The notes: generated from the letters alone by a model not told the origin. 7,497 nt of DNA from Planctomycetota bacterium (GCA_029259975.1 JAJDEE010000241.1:1-7497); one strand, 5' to 3'; positions 1 to 6,292 are shown, counted from the stretch's first letter. A program made the numbers and translations.

Positions 1-305
1 CTTTGCTCGTCGATCGCGACCATCACGGCACAGTGGTCAGCGCTGATGCCCATCGTCGAGTCGGTGTAGCCGACGTCGCGGATGACACTGCGTACGATCG
101 ACTGCATGTCGACAGTCGCTTTGGTCGAGATTTCGCCGGCAATGACGACCACGCCGGTGGTAACCATCGTTTCGCAGGCCACGCGGCTGTTGGGATCTTG
201 TGCAAACAGGGCGTCGAGCACGCCGTCGGAGATCTGATCAGCCAGCTTGTCAGGATGGCCCATGCTAACAGCTTCGCTAGTGAATAAGTACTTTCCTGAT
301 GCCAC
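1..305 (-). CDS. metK: S-adenosylmethionine synthetase (MetK), N-terminal part, runs off left edge
   Basis: Makes S-adenosylmethionine from ATP and methionine in the cytoplasm. About 101 residues are visible. They begin at a GTG (303-305) and read VASGKYLFTSEAVSMGHPDK, followed by LADQISDGVLDALF, the RVACETMVTTGVV block and MGISADHCAVMVAI. These match the first domain of bacterial MetK in order and spacing, including the GHPDK motif (residues 16-20) that contacts ATP/methionine and Mg. The GTG start is supported by GGAG at 314-317 on the minus strand, 8 bases upstream, and by the family's usual short leader before FTSE. One oddity is Met at residue 15, where the common form is SEGHPDK with Glu. 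The remaining two thirds lie outside the window. The gene is divergent from the plus-strand cluster. Family assignment is firm. Confidence 0.95.
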   Translation of the reverse strand, partial: MASGKYLFTSEAVSMGHPDKLADQISDGVLDALFAQDPNSRVACETMVTTGVVVIAGEISTKATVDMQSIVRSVIRDVGYTDSTMGISADHCAVMVAIDEQ

Positions 306-540
306 GGGTGGTTCTCCGCACTGCGTTTAAGAGGTTGTGAATTACAGAGTAGGTGGAGTATATGCCGGAGGGGCACTATTGTTCAACAGCGACGGATTTT
401 AGAGAGGGCGGAGGCCAGAGAAGAGAGTCTACAGCAGATCCGTTGCCGCTTATCTTTACTCGACCCCTTGCCCCTAGCAATGTCCGTCTCGGCAGCGATA
501 ATAGCGGCTTCACGAACGGTATTCTTAGAAAGGTTTCGCT
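306..540. other. Divergent intergenic region between metK and the plus-strand cluster
   Basis: About 235 bases separate the GTG of metK from the ATG at 541. The left part holds the metK ribosome-binding site and promoter. The right part should hold the promoter of the plus-strand genes. A GATAAT at 497-502 could be its -10, but there is no good -35 at 17 bases, so this is weak. Reading frames across here in either direction have no family resemblance and no ribosome-binding site. The long plus-strand frame that includes 468-659 is only the open upstream extension of the gene starting at 660. Confidence 0.5.
357..386 (-). promoter_or_regulatory. Sigma70-like promoter of metK
   Basis: On the minus strand, TTGAAC (381-386) and TATACT (357-362) are separated by 18 bases. 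This is a close match to the -35/-10 consensus. A transcript would start near 350, giving a leader of about 45 bases before the GTG at 305. I saw no SAM-riboswitch-like fold in that short leader. The promoter is a motif match only, not experimentally shown. Confidence 0.5.
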
Positions 541-660
541 ATGGCCCGCTGGCCTCGACACATTTGGACCTCGATTTTCACCTACGGCATCATTTTTGTC
601 GGCTTTCCTCTGCTGTGCTTGCTGACTTATGCCTGGGTGCAGCAGAAGTGGATTTTTTGA
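541..660 (+). CDS. 39-aa single-span membrane peptide, translationally coupled to the next gene
   Basis: An ATG at 541 opens a 39-residue frame ending at TGA 658-660. It is preceded by AGAAAGG with a 7-base gap, a good ribosome-binding site. The peptide starts MARWPRH, has one hydrophobic stretch at about residues 11-32 (rich in Ile, Phe, Leu, Val and Gly), and ends WVQQKWIF. This is a plausible single transmembrane helix with positive residues (R3, R6) at the N-terminus. Its stop overlaps the next start as ATGA (660 is shared), which argues for coupled translation and for the peptide being real. I do not recognise a family. It could be a membrane anchor, a small regulator, or simply a leader peptide that drives translation of the pyrophosphorylase. 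Function unknown. Confidence 0.6.
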   Translation: MARWPRHIWTSIFTYGIIFVGFPLLCLLTYAWVQQKWIF

Positions 661-2108
661 TGACGACGAACACTTCAGACGGTCACGCGACTGACAAGCA
701 GAAACTGGCGTCTCTTTTGGAGCCAACTGGCCAAGGGCACCTGCTGGCATTCTGGGATGATTTAGACACCGCTCAGCAAGCGGGCTTGGCTGCCCAGGTC
801 GAATCTCTTGATCTCGTTTTGATCGAGTCGCTCTTTCGCGGCGTTGTAGACCAGCCCGATTGGGCCGAGCTTTCGCGGCGGGCCACGCCTCCGCCGGCAG
901 TGCGGCTAACCGAGCGTAATAGTGGTGCTGGCGGCGAACTAGGCATCACCGACGAGTCTGCTGCCAAACGCGGCAGTAGGGCACTCCGTGGAGGCAAAGT
1001 CGGCGTGATTCTGACCGCCGGAGGACAGGGCAGCCGCCTGGGGTTTGAAAAGCCTAAGAGCGAATATCCGATTGGCCCGATCTCTGCTGCTTCGTTGCTT
1101 CAGATTCATATCGAGAAAATTCGGGCTATGTCAGCACGCTGTAAAGTCGTCGTCCCGCTCTACCTGATGACCAGCCCTGCGACGCATGACGATACGCTGC
1201 GTTTTTTGGCAGAGAATGACAACTTTGGCCTCGCTGCTGACGATCTCTTGGTGTTTTGCCAAGGTACGATGCCAGCCGTAGATATCGAGTCAGGCAAGGT
1301 TTTAATGGCTGGCAAAGGGGAACTGTTCCGCAGCCCAGATGGCCATGGGGGTACGATCGCCGCACTGGCCACCAGCGGCGCAATGGATCATATGCGGGCA
1401 CGAGGTATCGAACAGCTCTTTTATTTGCAAGTGGACAACCCACTGGTCCCGATCTGCGATCCGGCGCTCGTCGGCTACCACTTACTGGCAGAGTCGGAGC
1501 TAACGTCGCTGGCGGTCGCCAAGCACAAGCCACAGGATAAATTAGGCAACTTCGCAATGATCGACGGTCGTCTGCACGTCATCGAATACAGCGATCTGCC
1601 CGATGATGTGGCTGAACTGCGCGACGAGCAAGGGGATCTCAAATTCTGGGCAGGCAGTATAGCCGTTCACATTTTTGAGCGGTCGTTGCTGGAGCGTTCG
1701 ATAGCGCTGACCGACACGCTGCCGTTTCATGTCGCTAAGAAAAAGGTTCCGCATGTCGACGCGTCAGGCAATTTGGTGACGCCAACAGAGCCTAACGCGC
1801 TGAAGTTCGAGAAGTTTATCTTCGACCTTCTACCGGCTGCCGAGCGGCCGATCGTGGTCGAGTATGCGGAGGAAGAATGTTTCGCCCCGCTAAAAAATGC
1901 TGCTGGTGCCGAAAAAGATACTGCCGAATACGTGCAGCGCATGATGCTTGCCCAGCACCGTAGCTGGTTGGAAGCGGCGGGGGTCAATGTTGCCGCTGGT
2001 GTGGACATCGAGATCAGTCCGCTGTTTGCCTTGGATGACAAAGAAGTTGCCCAACGCACCAAAACTGGCCAAACTTTCAATAAATCTGAATACTTAAGCC
2101 CCTCCTAG
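660..2108 (+). CDS. UAP1-type UDP-N-acetylhexosamine pyrophosphorylase (UDPGP family)
   Basis: Expected to form UDP-GlcNAc (or a related UDP-sugar) from UTP and the sugar 1-phosphate in the cytoplasm, feeding peptidoglycan and lipid A. The 482-aa length fits the eukaryotic-type UAP family. Visible landmarks are GQGHLLAFWDDL (24-35, as in human UAP1), the nucleotide-binding LTAGGQGSRLG with PK (118-133), SPDGHGG (225-231), QVDNPLV (257-263), GNFAMIDGRLHVIEYSDL (296-313), WAGSIAVHIF (330-339), EPNALKFEKFIFDLL (377-391) and FAPLKNA (408-414). The ATG at 660 is chosen because it overlaps the upstream stop (ATGA) and the homology begins just after it. The same frame stays open back to 468, but that part looks like no protein. 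It has no strong ribosome-binding site of its own. Most bacteria use GlmU instead. Substrate could be another hexose 1-phosphate; the family is sure, the exact sugar is not. Confidence 0.88.
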   Translation: MTTNTSDGHATDKQKLASLLEPTGQGHLLAFWDDLDTAQQAGLAAQVESLDLVLIESLFRGVVDQPDWAELSRRATPPPAVRLTERNSGAGGELGITDESAAKRGSRALRGGKVGVILTAGGQGSRLGFEKPKSEYPIGPISAASLLQIHIEKIRAMSARCKVVVPLYLMTSPATHDDTLRFLAENDNFGLAADDLLVFCQGTMPAVDIESGKVLMAGKGELFRSPDGHGGTIAALATSGAMDHMRARGIEQLFYLQVDNPLVPICDPALVGYHLLAESELTSLAVAKHKPQDKLGNFAMIDGRLHVIEYSDLPDDVAELRDEQGDLKFWAGSIAVHIFERSLLERSIALTDTLPFHVAKKKVPHVDASGNLVTPTEPNALKFEKFIFDLLPAAERPIVVEYAEEECFAPLKNAAGAEKDTAEYVQRMMLAQHRSWLEAAGVNVAAGVDIEISPLFALDDKEVAQRTKTGQTFNKSEYLSPS

Positions 2109-2154
2109 CCAACCGAAGCGTCGCGGCTTTACCGCTCACACTCGTGTCGAACTC

Positions 2155-2706
2155 ATGCCGATCGAAGTCGAACAAAAATATCGCCTCCCCGACACTAGCG
2201 TCATCTTGACCGCCATCGCTACGCTGGGCGCAACTCCTCAGCAAACGGTAGCGCAGATCGACACTTACTACGCCCATCCTGCACGCGACTTTGCCGCTAC
2301 TGACGAAGCGCTCCGTATCCGCCGTGTTGGCGAGGCTAACTGCATCACCTACAAAGGCCCTAAGCTCGACACGACGACCAAAACCCGCCGCGAGATCGAA
2401 CTGCTGCTGGCCAGCGGAGAGCAGTCTGCTGTGCAATGGGACGAATTGCTCGCTGCGCTTTCTTTCCGCCGGGTGGCCGAAGTCTCCAAAATCCGTCAGA
2501 TCTTTCACATACAACGAGCAGGGCTAGCAGTCGAGCTAGCTGTCGACAAAGTGCAGGAGGTGGGCAATTTCGTCGAATTAGAAATCGTCGTCGCTGAAGA
2601 GGCGGAGATCGCCGCCGCCCAAAAACAAATCGCCAACTTGGCGAGCGAACTTCAGCTCACAGGAATTGAGCGCCGTGGCTATCTCGAAATGCTGCTGGCT
2701 AATTGA
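2155..2706 (+). CDS. CYTH-domain protein (CyaB / thiamine-triphosphatase-like)
   Basis: A 183-aa protein covering one complete CYTH domain, the triphosphate-tunnel fold. It starts with the signature ExExK (E4, E6, K8). After this come D36-TYY, ALRIRR (52-57), ITYKGPK (64-70), RREIE (78-82), KIRQ (112-115), the VELAVDKV strand (126-133) and VGNFVELEI (136-144). These are the alternating acidic and basic strands that line the tunnel and bind metal and triphosphate. Known relatives are class IV adenylate cyclases, thiamine triphosphatases and inorganic tripolyphosphatases, and the sequence alone does not choose among them. The start has no Shine-Dalgarno, but the motif sits at residue 4, so the ATG is probably right. 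It lies 46 bases after the pyrophosphorylase and 69 before lpxB, so co-transcription is likely. Confidence 0.85.
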   Translation: MPIEVEQKYRLPDTSVILTAIATLGATPQQTVAQIDTYYAHPARDFAATDEALRIRRVGEANCITYKGPKLDTTTKTRREIELLLASGEQSAVQWDELLAALSFRRVAEVSKIRQIFHIQRAGLAVELAVDKVQEVGNFVELEIVVAEEAEIAAAQKQIANLASELQLTGIERRGYLEMLLAN

Positions 2707-2775
2707 ACTTCCCCCGGCTTCGCTATTTTGCCATACTTCGCCTCGTTCAATTCTTCTTGGGCTGAGGTAGTGACG

Positions 2776-3996
2776 ATGCAAGTTTTTTTTTCAGTGGGCG
2801 AGCCGAGCGGCGATTTGCATGGCGCGAATCTCATCAAGGCACTCAAGCGACGCAATCCCGATTGGGAGTTTGTTGGCTACGGCGGGCCACGGATGGCTGC
2901 CGCAGGCTGCCAGTTGCATGCCGACCTGACGCGACTGGCCGTGATGTGGGTGGCGCAGGTGCTTTGGAACATCCGCACGTTTCTTAAGCTGCTCGCCCGC
3001 GCGGACGAATACTTTCAGCAGCAGCGGCCCGACATGGTCGTGTTGATCGATTATCCTGGTTTTAATTGGTGGATCGCCCGTAAAGCAAAGGCACAAGGCA
3101 TTCCGGTCGTGTACTACGGCACTCCGCAGCTTTGGGCCTGGGCGGGTTGGCGGGTGAGCAAGATGCGGCGATTTGTCGACCATGTGCTCTGTAAATTACC
3201 GTTCGAGGAGTCTTGGTTCCGCGAACGCGGCTGTCACGCCACGTTTGTCGGTCATCCCTATTTCGACGAACTCCGCTCGCGTCAACTGGATCAAGCGTTC
3301 GTCGAGTCACAAATGGCCATAGCTAGCCCATTGGTGACAATTTTGCCCGGCTCGCGTACGCAGGAAGTCAAAAGCAACTTGTTGCCGTTTCTCCAGACGG
3401 CAAAACGTATCCAGCAGCAAGTGCCGAAAGTCCGTTTCGCTATCGCCGTCTACAAATCGGCACAGCTAGAGCTGGTGAACGAGTTGGTTGCTGAAAGCGG
3501 ATTGAGCGTCGATGTTCATGTCGACCGCACCGCCGAGCTGATCCATGCCGCCCGCTGTTGCCTCGCCTGTTCAGGTTCGGTTTCGTTGGAGTTGCTCTAC
3601 CACGCTAAACCATCGGCGATTCTATACCAGATCTCAAAATTTGGTTACTTCGTACAATGGATGCTTCGCAAGGTTCGTTACATCACGCTGGTAAACTTGC
3701 TAACGGCCAAAGACCCGTTTGCCGACAAGGACGCAGGGATTTATGATCCCGACGACCCACGCGACCAGCATGTCCTGATGCCAGAGTACGTGACCTACGG
3801 TGACCGCACAGAGGAGTTGGCGGGGCATGTTGCTAGTTGGCTCACCGACGAGGGACTTTACGCCGACATCCAGGCCAAGCTTGATCAGCTCAAGTCGCAA
3901 GTCACCCAAGGGGGCGCATCCGAACGTGCTGCCGAGTACATCAGCACAAAAGTAATCCGCAACAACGCCACATCCCCCAGAAGCGACGCTGCTTAA
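2776..3996 (+). CDS. lpxB: Lipid-A-disaccharide synthase (LpxB, GT19)
   Basis: Joins UDP-2,3-diacylglucosamine and lipid X to make the lipid A disaccharide at the cytoplasmic face of the inner membrane. The 406 residues contain VGEPSGDLHGANL (7-19), VGYGGPRM (33-40), LIDYPGFN (90-97, where E. coli has IDAPDFN with the catalytic Asp), a TPQLWAW block (116-122), LPFEESWF (141-148), FVGHPYFD (157-164), LPGSRTQEV (190-198), SGSVSLE (266-272) and LVNLL (305-309). The ATG at 2776 is preferred over one at 2728: GAGG at 2764-2767 is 8 bases upstream and homology begins at once. Compared with E. coli there are roughly 20 extra residues, rich in Asp and Pro (about 311-334), plus a short unconserved tail. 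Nine T in a row at 2783-2791 lie in codons 3-6. It indicates lipid A synthesis and so an outer membrane. Confidence 0.93.
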   Translation: MQVFFSVGEPSGDLHGANLIKALKRRNPDWEFVGYGGPRMAAAGCQLHADLTRLAVMWVAQVLWNIRTFLKLLARADEYFQQQRPDMVVLIDYPGFNWWIARKAKAQGIPVVYYGTPQLWAWAGWRVSKMRRFVDHVLCKLPFEESWFRERGCHATFVGHPYFDELRSRQLDQAFVESQMAIASPLVTILPGSRTQEVKSNLLPFLQTAKRIQQQVPKVRFAIAVYKSAQLELVNELVAESGLSVDVHVDRTAELIHAARCCLACSGSVSLELLYHAKPSAILYQISKFGYFVQWMLRKVRYITLVNLLTAKDPFADKDAGIYDPDDPRDQHVLMPEYVTYGDRTEELAGHVASWLTDEGLYADIQAKLDQLKSQVTQGGASERAAEYISTKVIRNNATSPRSDAA

Positions 3997-4015
3997 CAGC
4001 GATCCATAAAACACA

Positions 4016-4780
4016 ATGCTCGCCGAGCCTCCACCCACCCAAGGTGATGTCCACTTTTCTATCCTGGGCATACCTGTGCGCGTGCACCCATTTTTCTGGA
4101 TTATCACATTAATCATCGCCTTGCGTGGCGATTCAGCGCCGCCTGCAGAAGTTTTTTCCTGGATTGTGGCAGTCTTCGTCTCGATTCTGATTCACGAATT
4201 GGGCCATGCCTTCCTGCAGCGCCGTTACGGTGGTCATCCCCGAATTGTGTTGCATGGAATGGGAGGTTTGGCAATCTGTGGCGACTGTGACCGCTCGACG
4301 CGTTCACAGATACTTATTTCGTTTGCAGGGCCAGGTGTGGGTTTTCTGTTTGCGGCAATCCTCGCGATGCTCGTGGTGTCCACAGGGCATCACCTGGGAC
4401 TAGCGACCGATTTGAGCCAGCCACTTTCTTTTAAGCCTTCAGGCCTAAAGATTCTTGGAGTTTGGCTCCTGTGGGAATCGTTCGTCTCACCTCATGTGAA
4501 CGAGATGTTATCCAACTTATTTTTCATCAATATCCTCTGGGGCGCAGTGAATCTCTTACCTATTTACCCACTCGACGGCGGTCATATTTCGCGGGAACTC
4601 TGTTTATTACGCCATCCACGCGAAGGAATGATCCTTTCTTTGCGAATCTCAATGTTTGCGGCGATCGGGATGGCGATAGTCGGGCTTTCTTGGCAATCGT
4701 TTCTCGTAGTCTTGATGTTTGGCTACTTTGCCTATTCAAGCTACAAAACATTGGAAGCCTATCGCGCCAGTTCGTGGTAA
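4016..4780 (+). CDS. M50 family (site-2-protease-like) intramembrane metallopeptidase
   Basis: A 254-aa integral membrane protein. The zinc-binding motif HELGH is at residues 60-64 inside a hydrophobic helix. The second conserved block is NLLPIYPLDGGH (179-190), with Asp187 as the expected third zinc ligand. Hydrophobic stretches lie at about 26-37, 46-60, 99-121, 165-184, 205-225 and 227-243. The N-terminal block ILGIPVRVHPFFW (16-28) is typical of this subfamily. There is no PDZ or CBS domain, so it is a minimal version. Such enzymes cleave transmembrane substrates, often anti-sigma factors or signal peptide remnants; the target here is unknown. It starts 19 bases after the lpxB stop and has no clear ribosome-binding site, so it is probably in the same operon. 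Family assignment is strong, role is not. Confidence 0.88.
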   Translation: MLAEPPPTQGDVHFSILGIPVRVHPFFWIITLIIALRGDSAPPAEVFSWIVAVFVSILIHELGHAFLQRRYGGHPRIVLHGMGGLAICGDCDRSTRSQILISFAGPGVGFLFAAILAMLVVSTGHHLGLATDLSQPLSFKPSGLKILGVWLLWESFVSPHVNEMLSNLFFINILWGAVNLLPIYPLDGGHISRELCLLRHPREGMILSLRISMFAAIGMAIVGLSWQSFLVVLMFGYFAYSSYKTLEAYRASSW

Positions 4781-4839
4781 CCACGCATGCGTCTAGTTTT
4801 GTGCCTCAAGAAAAATACAATATCTAGCGATCAAATGCT

Positions 4840-5658
4840 TTGAATGACGACTTGCAACTAGATATAGTGTCTCGCAAAGAGGCTTTGCAACCTCGGCATC
4901 GATTGGTGATGTTGGGCGCAAGTAATCTATCGCGCGCGTTTCCAATTGCCGTTTCGATGTCGCAGCAGGTTTTTCAGACGCCTTTAGATATCTACGTTGC
5001 CAAAGGTCATGGTCGTTCTTACGGCAAAGATTCCAATTGTTTGGGAAAAAAAAATCCAGGAATTTTTTCTTGCGGAATTTGGCGCGCAATCGAGCAAGAA
5101 AAAAGTGTGCCAATCACTGCTTTTGTGACCGATATCGGAAACGATTTGGCTTACGAAGTGTCTGTCGAGACGATTTTTCGGTGGGTCGAAGCGTGTCTTG
5201 ATCGTTTGATGACACTAGACGCGCGCGTGGTGCTTGGCGGCTTGCCGCTTGAGGTATTAAGGCAGCTTGGCGCGACTCGATATCGATGCTTTCGGGCATT
5301 TTTCTTTCCCCGTTGTCGGCTCGAATGGCGCGAGATGTTACGCCGCGCAGAGTCGCTTAACGAGCGGTTGCAAGAGGCATCGCAATCGCGGGAAATCCCC
5401 TTTTTTACAGGTCGAAAGCAATGGTATGGCCTCGACCCGATCCACCCACTCAAACGCTATTACGCCGAAATGTGGTCGCAACTTTTCGAGTTGGTTGCAG
5501 AGATGCCAAAAGGTTTAAGTCGGCATCGATGTTCGCTCGCAAAGGCTTGGTACTTGCGTGGTTTGCAGAGCGAAAGTTGGTCGACATTTTCCTTTTCGCG
5601 CCGCGCTTTTCAGCCCAGTGGACGCTTATGCGATGGGTCTACGATTTCACTGTACTAA
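4840..5658 (+). CDS. SGNH/GDSL-like hydrolase of unknown substrate
   Basis: A 272-aa protein with the blocks of an SGNH hydrolase: LGASNLSRAF (25-34, candidate nucleophile Ser28), the region around KGHGRSYG (55-62), DIGNDLAY (98-105, the GxND block) and DPIHP (199-203, candidate catalytic Asp199 and His202). The C-terminus ends in DGSTISLY. No signal peptide or membrane helix is visible, so it appears cytoplasmic. The start is uncertain. An in-frame TAG lies at 4825-4827, and before the first catalytic block there is no in-frame ATG, only TTG at 4840 or 4852 and GTG at 4867, none with a good ribosome-binding site. Codons appear more A/T-rich than in the neighbours, and there is a run of nine A at 5046-5054 that keeps the frame. 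Likely an esterase or acyl-hydrolase; substrate cannot be inferred. It may be the last gene of the cluster. Confidence 0.72.
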   Translation: MNDDLQLDIVSRKEALQPRHRLVMLGASNLSRAFPIAVSMSQQVFQTPLDIYVAKGHGRSYGKDSNCLGKKNPGIFSCGIWRAIEQEKSVPITAFVTDIGNDLAYEVSVETIFRWVEACLDRLMTLDARVVLGGLPLEVLRQLGATRYRCFRAFFFPRCRLEWREMLRRAESLNERLQEASQSREIPFFTGRKQWYGLDPIHPLKRYYAEMWSQLFELVAEMPKGLSRHRCSLAKAWYLRGLQSESWSTFSFSRRAFQPSGRLCDGSTISLY

Positions 5659-6030
5659 TTTTGAAAAAAATTCAAAGATCATAGCGCGAACCGCGCGCGA
5701 AGAGATGTTTGCGCGTGATGATCGGCACAATTTTAGCGAGTGTCGGCAAATTTTTATTAAAAAATGTGTTGCACAATTTCGATGAACTCGTACAAATACG
5801 TCGGTAGGCAAATCAGTTGACATTGATTTGGATTTGAAACATTGTTTTACAGAGTGTTTGAGAATGAATTGTCGGATTGATTATCGACCTGAAAATTTAA
5901 CTTTGAATTCGATCACGAATTGTCGTGTCACCTTGGATAGGTGTCATGTTTTCTTTTGGGTGCCTTCAGTTCTCATTGACTAAAGAGTTTAGTCGGACGA
6001 AGCACCACGACCCTTTATGGAGGATTGACC
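5659..6030. other. AT-rich intergenic region upstream of the Lys-rich gene
   Basis: About 370 bases without a convincing gene. It holds an AT-only hairpin-like sequence (TTTGAA, five A, TTCAAA at 5660-5676), a TTGACA at 5817-5822 with a poor -10 (CATTGT, 5840-5845, spacer 17), a direct repeat GAATTGTCG at 5866-5874 and 5917-5925, a direct repeat GTGTCA at 5925-5930 and 5941-5946, and a perfect palindrome at 5978-5994. Short frames at 5705-5785 and 5864-5983 have no ribosome-binding site. No GC-rich terminator for the upstream gene was found. It most likely carries the promoter and leader of the gene at 6031. Confidence 0.45.
5978..5994. repeat. Perfect inverted repeat, possible operator or leader hairpin
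   Basis: GACTAAA, GAG, TTTAGTC: seven base pairs with a three-base centre. It lies 36 bases before the GTG of the Lys-rich gene and 24 before its Shine-Dalgarno. It could be a binding site for a dimeric regulator or a small hairpin in the leader RNA. There is no T run after it, so it is not a terminator. Confidence 0.4.
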
Positions 6031-6228
6031 GTGGCCAAGAAAAAAAGGAAGGCAGCTAAGAAAAAAGTTGCCAAAAAGAAAAAGAGCGCAAAGCGCAAGG
6101 TAAAGAAGAAGGCAAAGAAGAAGACAGCCAAGCGTAAGACGAAGAAAAAGGCTGCTAAGAAAAAGACCGTCAAACGCAAGAAGAAAAAGGCCACTAAGAA
6201 GAAGGCCAGACGCAAGAAGAAGAGATAG
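6031..6228 (+). CDS. Extremely Lys-rich histone-H1-tail-like basic protein (65 aa)
   Basis: Starts at GTG 6031 with GGAGG at 6019-6023, a 7-base gap. A TTG at 6025 is in frame but too close to that site to be the start. The 65 residues use only Lys (38), Arg (7), Ala (11), Thr, Val and Ser, so 69% are basic and none are acidic or aromatic. The pattern is a loose repeat of (A/T/V)-K-(R/K)-K units, like the C-terminal tail of histone H1 and bacterial Hc1- or AlgP-like proteins. It should be disordered, bind DNA or RNA non-specifically, and perhaps help compact the nucleoid or act with ribosomes. Because composition is so biased, similarity cannot prove ancestry. The good ribosome-binding site, the terminator just downstream and the unbroken A-rich frame support a real, separately expressed gene. 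Confidence 0.78.
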   Translation: MAKKKRKAAKKKVAKKKKSAKRKVKKKAKKKTAKRKTKKKAAKKKTVKRKKKKATKKKARRKKKR

Positions 6229-6260
6229 TCGGTTGCATCGCTGATTCAATGGACTGTCGG

Positions 6261-6279
6261 GGCAACGATCGTCGTTGCC
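6261..6279. repeat. Short perfect hairpin after the Lys-rich gene
   Basis: GGCAACGA, TCG, TCGTTGCC: eight base pairs and a three-base loop. It sits between the stop of the Lys-rich gene (6228) and the terminator at 6293. No T run follows, so it would not terminate alone. It may protect the mRNA 3' end. Confidence 0.45.
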
Positions 6280-6292
6280 AAGACTCATCGAG

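Noticed and set aside
306..350. SAM-sensing riboswitch in the metK leader
   Set aside because: The predicted leader is only about 45 bases and shows no known SAM riboswitch fold.
468..659. N-terminal extension of the pyrophosphorylase to an ATG at 468
   Set aside because: The extra 64 residues resemble no protein, overlap the better-supported membrane peptide frame, and homology begins after the ATG at 660.
2728..2775. Earlier ATG for lpxB at 2728
   Set aside because: The 16 extra residues are not conserved and the ATG at 2776 has a well-placed GAGG.
4783..4792. Ten-base palindrome ACGCATGCGT after the M50 gene
   Set aside because: Too short to call as a site, single copy, with no promoter beside it.
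5660..5676. Hairpin-like TTTGAA / TTCAAA after the SGNH gene as a terminator
   Set aside because: Stem is almost all A-T with no T run after it; unlikely to terminate.
5421..5785. Alternative plus-strand frames over the 3' end of the SGNH gene, suggesting a frameshift
   Set aside because: The original frame runs through DPIHP to a sensible C-terminus (DGSTISLY); the other frames have no family match, so no frameshift is needed.
5864..5983. 39-codon frame in the AT-rich gap (starts MNCRIDYRPE)
   Set aside because: No Shine-Dalgarno, no recognisable features, and its stop falls inside the palindrome; probably chance in AT-rich DNA.
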